Source: Fibrella aestuarina BUZ 2 (GTDB taxonomy: Bacteria; Bacteroidota; Bacteroidia; Cytophagales; Spirosomataceae). From it: a stretch of 64,000 nucleotides of DNA. The position numbers and the translations under genes were made by a program. A model generated the notes under the pieces. It was not told where the DNA came from. It searched no databases and was given only the letters and a program-made list of their open reading frames with translations. The stretch lies in assembly GCF_000331105.1 (NCBI RefSeq), contig NC_020054.1, positions 6,275,815-6,339,814 on the forward strand. Direction: 5' to 3'. Below are positions 60,270-64,000 of the stretch, in pieces; positions within the stretch are counted from its first letter, which is position 1; each line of letters starts with the position of its first letter.

Positions 60270-61586
60270 ATGAATGCTCAGAGTCAGATTGATAGCCTCC
60301 AGGCGGCCGTTCAGCTTTCGCCCGACAACCCAGTCTTGTGTCAATTACTCGCCGAAACCCTGCTGAGTGCCAACCGCCCCGCCGAGGCGGAACAGGCCTA
60401 CCGGGAGGCGCTGCGCCTGCAACCCGACGACGTACCTCTGAAGCTGGGGCTGGCTCGGGCATTCGGGCAGAATGGTAAAACGTCGGCGGCGCTGGTGTTG
60501 CTGGAAGAACTCGCGCAGCAGGATCAGCCCACGGCCCACCTGCATCTGGCTCGTCTGCTGCTTGATCAGGGACAGGAGACCGACGCGCTACATCATTATC
60601 AACGGGCCCGGCAGCTAGACGACACCCTCTATGATGAACAGTTGGCCAATATCCAGCAGCCCGCCGACACTCCGCTGTTGGTCAACGACGTTCCTAGCGA
60701 CTCGTTTGCGCTGGATGCTGAGCGCCCGGCCATCCGGTTTGCCGATGTAGGTGGCATGGATGCGGTAAAAGACGAAATCGCGCTGAAGATCATATTCCCG
60801 CTCACCAAACCCGACCTATACAAGGCGTACGGCAAGAAAACAGGTGGGGGTATCCTGCTCTACGGCCCGCCGGGCTGCGGCAAGACGTACCTGGCACGGG
60901 CCACCGCGGGCGAAATCAACGCGGCATTCATCTCGGTGGGGCTCAACGACGTCCTCGACCTGTATCTGGGCAATAGCGAACGAAAACTGCACGACCTGTT
61001 TCAGCAGGCGCGGGCGCTGGCCCCGAGTGTGTTGTTTTTTGATGAAGTCGACGCGCTCGGCGCCAGCCGCAACGACCTGCGCCACAGTGCCAGCCGCACG
61101 CTTGTCAATCAGTTTCTGGACGAACTCGATGGCGTTCGTTACGACAACGAGGGTATCTTGGTACTGGCCGCCACCAACTCACCCTGGTTTCTCGACAGTG
61201 CCTTTCGCCGCCCCGGCCGCTTCGACCGGCTGATCTTCGTGGGGCCGCCCGATGCCGCCGCCCGCGAGGCCATCCTGACCCTGTACCTGCGCAACGTACC
61301 CAACACCGGCATCGATACGGCCGCGCTCGCCAAGCGCACGGAGGCCTATTCGGGGGCAGACCTGAAAGCGGTGATCGACCGGGCCGTGGAGGGCAAGCTG
61401 CTTCAGGCGTTTAAAAGCGGGCAGGCCGTACCTCTGTCGACCAGCGACCTGCTGGAGGTGATTAAAACGCAAAAACCCAGCGTTCGGGAGTGGTTTGCCT
61501 CGGCCAAAAATTACGCGCTTTACGCCCACGAGGCCAGCCAGTATGAGGGAGTGCTTGCCTACATGAAAGCACAAAAGTGGCTGTGA
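60270..61586 (+). CDS. TPR-AAA+ ATPase
   Basis: The 438-residue protein has three TPR-like repeats in its first 125 residues (PAEAEQAYREALRLQPDDVP and ETDALHHYQRARQLDD). The AAA module (about 155-400) has Walker A GPPGCGKT at 199-206, Walker B FFDEVD at 256-261, sensor-1 N303, and the AFRRPGRFDR box at about 311-320. It is of the classical Cdc48/FtsH-type AAA subgroup, but has no protease domain. The C-terminal 40 residues may dock a partner. The next gene overlaps it by 4 or 10 bp. Confidence 0.88.
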   Translation: MNAQSQIDSLQAAVQLSPDNPVLCQLLAETLLSANRPAEAEQAYREALRLQPDDVPLKLGLARAFGQNGKTSAALVLLEELAQQDQPTAHLHLARLLLDQGQETDALHHYQRARQLDDTLYDEQLANIQQPADTPLLVNDVPSDSFALDAERPAIRFADVGGMDAVKDEIALKIIFPLTKPDLYKAYGKKTGGGILLYGPPGCGKTYLARATAGEINAAFISVGLNDVLDLYLGNSERKLHDLFQQARALAPSVLFFDEVDALGASRNDLRHSASRTLVNQFLDELDGVRYDNEGILVLAATNSPWFLDSAFRRPGRFDRLIFVGPPDAAAREAILTLYLRNVPNTGIDTAALAKRTEAYSGADLKAVIDRAVEGKLLQAFKSGQAVPLSTSDLLEVIKTQKPSVREWFASAKNYALYAHEASQYEGVLAYMKAQKWL

Positions 61587-62626
61587 ACCAACCCCACGAA
61601 CGCGCCAACCTGCTGGTGGAGTTAGGCCGGTATGAGCAGGCCCTGCCCGTTTTCACTGAAGCCATTCCTCAGGCAGAAGACGCCACCGAACGCGCCGAGA
61701 TTTTCGCCGACATGGCCGCTTGCCTGGCCAAGCTAGGTCGGTTTGGCCAGGCCGAGCAACTGTTCCGCGATGAAGTGCTACCTTATTTAAGCACAGATGA
61801 ATGGGCGATGCACCGCTTTGTCGTGATTTTGATAAACAGCGGGAAGCAGGTTGAAGCCGATGCCATCAACCAGCAGTTGCTGTCGGCATATCCCAACAGT
61901 TCGTTGCATTATGTTATAGACGCCAAGTTACTGCGCCAACAGCGGCGGTTCGTTGACGCCTGGTCGGCTATTCAGGAGGCCCGCCGACTCGACCCCGACA
62001 GCGCTTATGCGCAAGAAGAGCAATTGACCTTGCTGGCCTGCTGGCAACCGTCGTCACGTAAGCCCATCACGCCCCTGCTGGATATGGCCGTGCCCAATTG
62101 GGAGGCCGTCGTCGAAGAGGCCGTTGCCCGTGCTCCCAGTGACCCAACGATCCGACTACTGGCGGGCGAGATCTATGCCAAAAAAAGCCAGCCAGCGAAA
62201 GCTCAGCAACATTTGCTCGACGCTCTTCAACTCGACCCCAGCTACCAACCATACATCGTCAATAGTTTGCAACATGTACTCACGCTACAGCAACCACTCA
62301 TGCGAGCCCTTCTCTGGCCATTCAGGCGCGTTCCCGAATCATGGGCGCTGGGTCTGGTAGTGATAGTTCCTATGCTGGCGCGTGGACTGATTGACTTAGC
62401 CAGTAGTCGGGGCATCAACCTTGTTACGTCACTGTTGGGTATTTGTCTGCTAATGCTCATCCCGACGTTGGGCATATACTTTATGTGCCGGGTGTTAGTT
62501 GAGTTTACGCCTGTGGGGCAGATCATTCTATCGGAACGGGATAAATGGCGTAATCGGCTACAATGCCTGGCTTTGTGGCTTTTTTTTGCCATAAGCACCG
62601 TGGTTGTTCTTCAAGGGCTTCGCTAG
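61583..62626 (+). CDS. TPR protein with C-terminal membrane anchor, partner of the AAA ATPase
   Basis: The 347-residue product starts at GTG 61583 (overlap GTGA with the AAA gene); GTG 61577 is an alternative. Five or six TPR-like repeats fill residues 1-235 (ANLLVELGRYEQALPVF, AACLAKLGRFGQAEQLFRDE and others). Three transmembrane helices lie at the C-terminus (about 255-345, ALGLVVIVPMLARGLIDL, LLGICLLMLIPTLGIYFM and ALWLFFAISTVVVL). The coupling suggests that it anchors or supplies the AAA protein to the membrane. Confidence 0.8.
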   Translation: MNQPHERANLLVELGRYEQALPVFTEAIPQAEDATERAEIFADMAACLAKLGRFGQAEQLFRDEVLPYLSTDEWAMHRFVVILINSGKQVEADAINQQLLSAYPNSSLHYVIDAKLLRQQRRFVDAWSAIQEARRLDPDSAYAQEEQLTLLACWQPSSRKPITPLLDMAVPNWEAVVEEAVARAPSDPTIRLLAGEIYAKKSQPAKAQQHLLDALQLDPSYQPYIVNSLQHVLTLQQPLMRALLWPFRRVPESWALGLVVIVPMLARGLIDLASSRGINLVTSLLGICLLMLIPTLGIYFMCRVLVEFTPVGQIILSERDKWRNRLQCLALWLFFAISTVVVLQGLR

Positions 62627-62745
62627 GTTATCGCTACCCAATAGCCAATTTCTACCGTACTTTGCCGGGCCAGACGCCGGGTAACGTACCTGACAACGTA
62701 CCCAACGCTGGCTCATAAGAAAACAGATTAACCAACAACCTGATT

Positions 62746-63174
62746 ATGACCATCGCCCTCGGCACCGACCACGCTGGTTTTAGCTACAAGGAACTCGTCA
62801 AAGCTCACCTCACGCAGGCTGGCCATACCGTTATCGACAAAGGAACATTCTCGCCCGACCCGGTCGATTACCCTGACTTCATCCGCCCGGCGGCGCAGGC
62901 TGTGCTCGACGGCGAGGCCGACCGCGCTATTGTGTTTGGTGGTTCGGGCAACGGCGAGGCTATGACCGCCAACCGGCTGAAAGGTATTCGTTGCGGCCTC
63001 TGCTGGAGCGAAGAAACGGCCCGCCTTACCCGCGAGCACAACAATGCCAACGTGCTGTCGATGGGTGCCCGCATGATTCCGGAAGATCTCGCCCTGCGCA
63101 TCGTCGATATTTTTCTGACCACCGAATTCGAAGGTGGCCGCCATCAGGCCCGCATCGACAAACTCGACGCGTAG
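62746..63174 (+). CDS. rpiB: Ribose-5-phosphate isomerase B (RpiB/LacAB family)
   Basis: The 142-residue protein has the family blocks GTDHAGFSYKELVKAHL near 6-22, VDYPDFIRPAAQAVL near 39-53, and VFGGSGNGEAMTANRLKGIRCGL near 63-85. The site where many RpiB enzymes have a Cys (CGTGxG) is GGSGNG here, as in actinobacterial-type forms that use a different general base. It interconverts ribulose- and ribose-5-phosphate in the cytoplasm. A TACTTTG-like element at about 62659-62665 may be its promoter. Confidence 0.92.
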   Translation: MTIALGTDHAGFSYKELVKAHLTQAGHTVIDKGTFSPDPVDYPDFIRPAAQAVLDGEADRAIVFGGSGNGEAMTANRLKGIRCGLCWSEETARLTREHNNANVLSMGARMIPEDLALRIVDIFLTTEFEGGRHQARIDKLDA

Positions 63175-63243
63175 GGGCAAGGGGCGAGGATGGCAGGGTA
63201 AATAGCTAAGCTCACTATCTCTGCCATCCCTGCCCTTTCCCCC
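63174..63243. terminator. Imperfect long hairpin after rpiB
   Basis: The left arm around 63174-63202 (ggggcaaggggcgaggatggcag) and the right arm around 63219-63243 (ctgccatccctgccctttccccc) are imperfect reverse complements with a perfect gatggcag/ctgccatc core. It begins at the rpiB stop and is likely its terminator. Confidence 0.55.
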
Positions 63244-63313
63244 ACGCTAACAAAATAAACACCAGGGGGGCGCGGATGTTTGGCTAGGTACGTTATGAAA
63301 AACTCGTCCAGCT

Positions 63314-63946
63314 ATGTCGTTCCAGGAGTTAATGCTTACCTACGGCTACCCAATCCTCTTTGTGGGGGTGATGCTTGAAAGCGAAGCCTTTCTGATCGTA
63401 GCCGCCTATCTGGCCCATCGGGGCTATTTCTCGCTACCCCTTGTCATAGGAATCGCGGCACTGTCATCGTTTGCCGTCTCGCAGCTTTGCTTTTACCTCG
63501 GCCATCGGTACGGTTCGGGCTTCATCAGTAAACGCCCCGCTTGGCAACAGCGGTTTGCGCGGGTGCAGACACTCCTGCATCGCTACGGAGCGGGACTCGT
63601 GTTTGGCTACCGGGCCTTGTATGGGCTGCGCGGCTTCATTCCGGCGTCGCTTGGTCTGGCCAATTATTCGCGTTCCCGGTTTCTGCTGATCAACGGCCTG
63701 AGCGCCATTGTCTGGGCGGTTGTGGTCGCGCTGGCGGGCAATAGCATCGCCCATTACGCCGAATCGCTGTACAGTCAGATCAGGCAACATGACAAGCTGG
63801 TGATTCTCGGCCTGCTGGGTTTGGGAACGGCGTGGACGCTATACAAGCTATACCAACAACCCAGCACCAGCCCCAAGGCGTCAACCGCGGGTTTGCTGGC
63901 CGAGCCTAAGCAACAGCTGAGCCCCTTACCCCACAAACACGCTTAA
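63314..63946 (+). CDS. DedA-family inner-membrane protein
   Basis: The 210-residue protein has the DedA pattern: EAFLIVAAYLAHRGYF near 24-39, SQLCFYLGHRYGSGFI near 56-71, and GAGLVFGYRALYGLRGFIPASLGLANYSR near 92-120 (quoted here only as its FGYRALYGLR and GxxxP core). Two hydrophobic helices follow. DedA proteins are inner-membrane proteins linked to lipid scrambling, proton-motive force and envelope stability. The C-terminal 35 residues are a polar tail. A convergent partial gene overlaps its end by 21 bases. Confidence 0.88.
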   Translation: MSFQELMLTYGYPILFVGVMLESEAFLIVAAYLAHRGYFSLPLVIGIAALSSFAVSQLCFYLGHRYGSGFISKRPAWQQRFARVQTLLHRYGAGLVFGYRALYGLRGFIPASLGLANYSRSRFLLINGLSAIVWAVVVALAGNSIAHYAESLYSQIRQHDKLVILGLLGLGTAWTLYKLYQQPSTSPKASTAGLLAEPKQQLSPLPHKHA

Positions 63947-64000
63947 CGCCATCACGCCGACCAGCCCACACACCGACACGAGTACTTCCATCATCGACCA
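63926..64000 (-). CDS. C-terminal end of a minus-strand gene (partial)
   Basis: Reading leftward from the window edge, an open frame gives MMEVLVSVCGLVGVMALSVFVG and then a TAA stop at 63928-63926. The hydrophobic content suggests the last helix of a membrane protein. Only about 24 residues are present, so no family can be assigned. It overlaps the DedA gene by 21 bases on the other strand. Confidence 0.4.
   Translation of the reverse strand, partial: WSMMEVLVSVCGLVGVMALSVFVG

Noticed and set aside
1..64000. CRISPR arrays or insertion sequences
   Set aside because: No regularly spaced direct repeats and no transposase-like frames were seen on either strand.

Overview
The window looks like chromosomal DNA (GC in the high fifties) from a Bacteroidota bacterium of the Cytophagales, most plausibly Spirosomaceae (Spirosoma/Fibrella-like). 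The evidence is the Bacteroidota promoter type (TTG, 21 bases, TACCTTTG) upstream of a tRNA-Leu gene and a large sensor kinase, the many LytS-type kinases, a two-component propeller sensor, a TonB-type barrel with a carboxypeptidase-regulatory N-terminus, and families typical of that phylum. No insertion sequence, prophage, integrase or CRISPR array was seen. The genus is inference only.

Layout. 1-6.4 kb: housekeeping genes (partial queA, cobalamin adenosyltransferase, DoxX, ilvE, ChaN-like haem-binding protein, MBL/beta-CASP nuclease). 6.5-12.6 kb: tRNA-Leu(CAG), a small SprA-motif protein, envelope and stress membrane proteins, and the NhaD antiporter. 12.7-19.5 kb: an AsmA/DUF748-like protein, then a cassette resembling a chaperone-usher system: three related exported subunit-like proteins, a PapD-like chaperone, and a divergent 943-residue barrel with N-terminal Ig-like and C-terminal Cna/Sdr-like domains. 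19.6-24.4 kb: a CPA1-type antiporter, then an overlapping trio of dipeptide epimerase, 2-oxoamine-synthase-type PLP enzyme and class A beta-lactamase-fold hydrolase. 24.6-29 kb: a TetR / TolC / HlyD / ABC-2 permease efflux operon with no ATPase in view. 29-35.4 kb: a tightly overlapping polyamine-type operon (sugar isomerase-like, AdoMet decarboxylase, DUF4178, a small membrane protein, DUF350, membrane-anchored spermidine synthase, FAD oxidoreductase). 35.5-39.6 kb: cytochrome c and three LytS-type kinases. 39.8-53.4 kb: lipoproteins, a propeller sensor kinase with a NarL-type regulator, an outer-membrane receptor, an S41 peptidase, a cupin, another lipoprotein and barrels. 53.6-56.8 kb: two more LytS kinases and one LytTR regulator. 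56.8-64 kb: DUF1338 enzyme, APC transporter, M48 peptidase, TPR-AAA ATPase with a TPR membrane protein, rpiB, DedA, and the end of one further gene.

The most interesting items are the usher-like cassette with a terminator after its first subunit gene, the polyamine operon whose AdoMet decarboxylase appears to carry Ser where the family has a catalytic Cys, an over-represented word AACGTACC/GGTACGTT (about 80 copies of its 7-base core by eye), a 245-bp near-identical patch shared by two otherwise diverged LytS kinases, and a set of long, individually unique hairpins in intergenic gaps.
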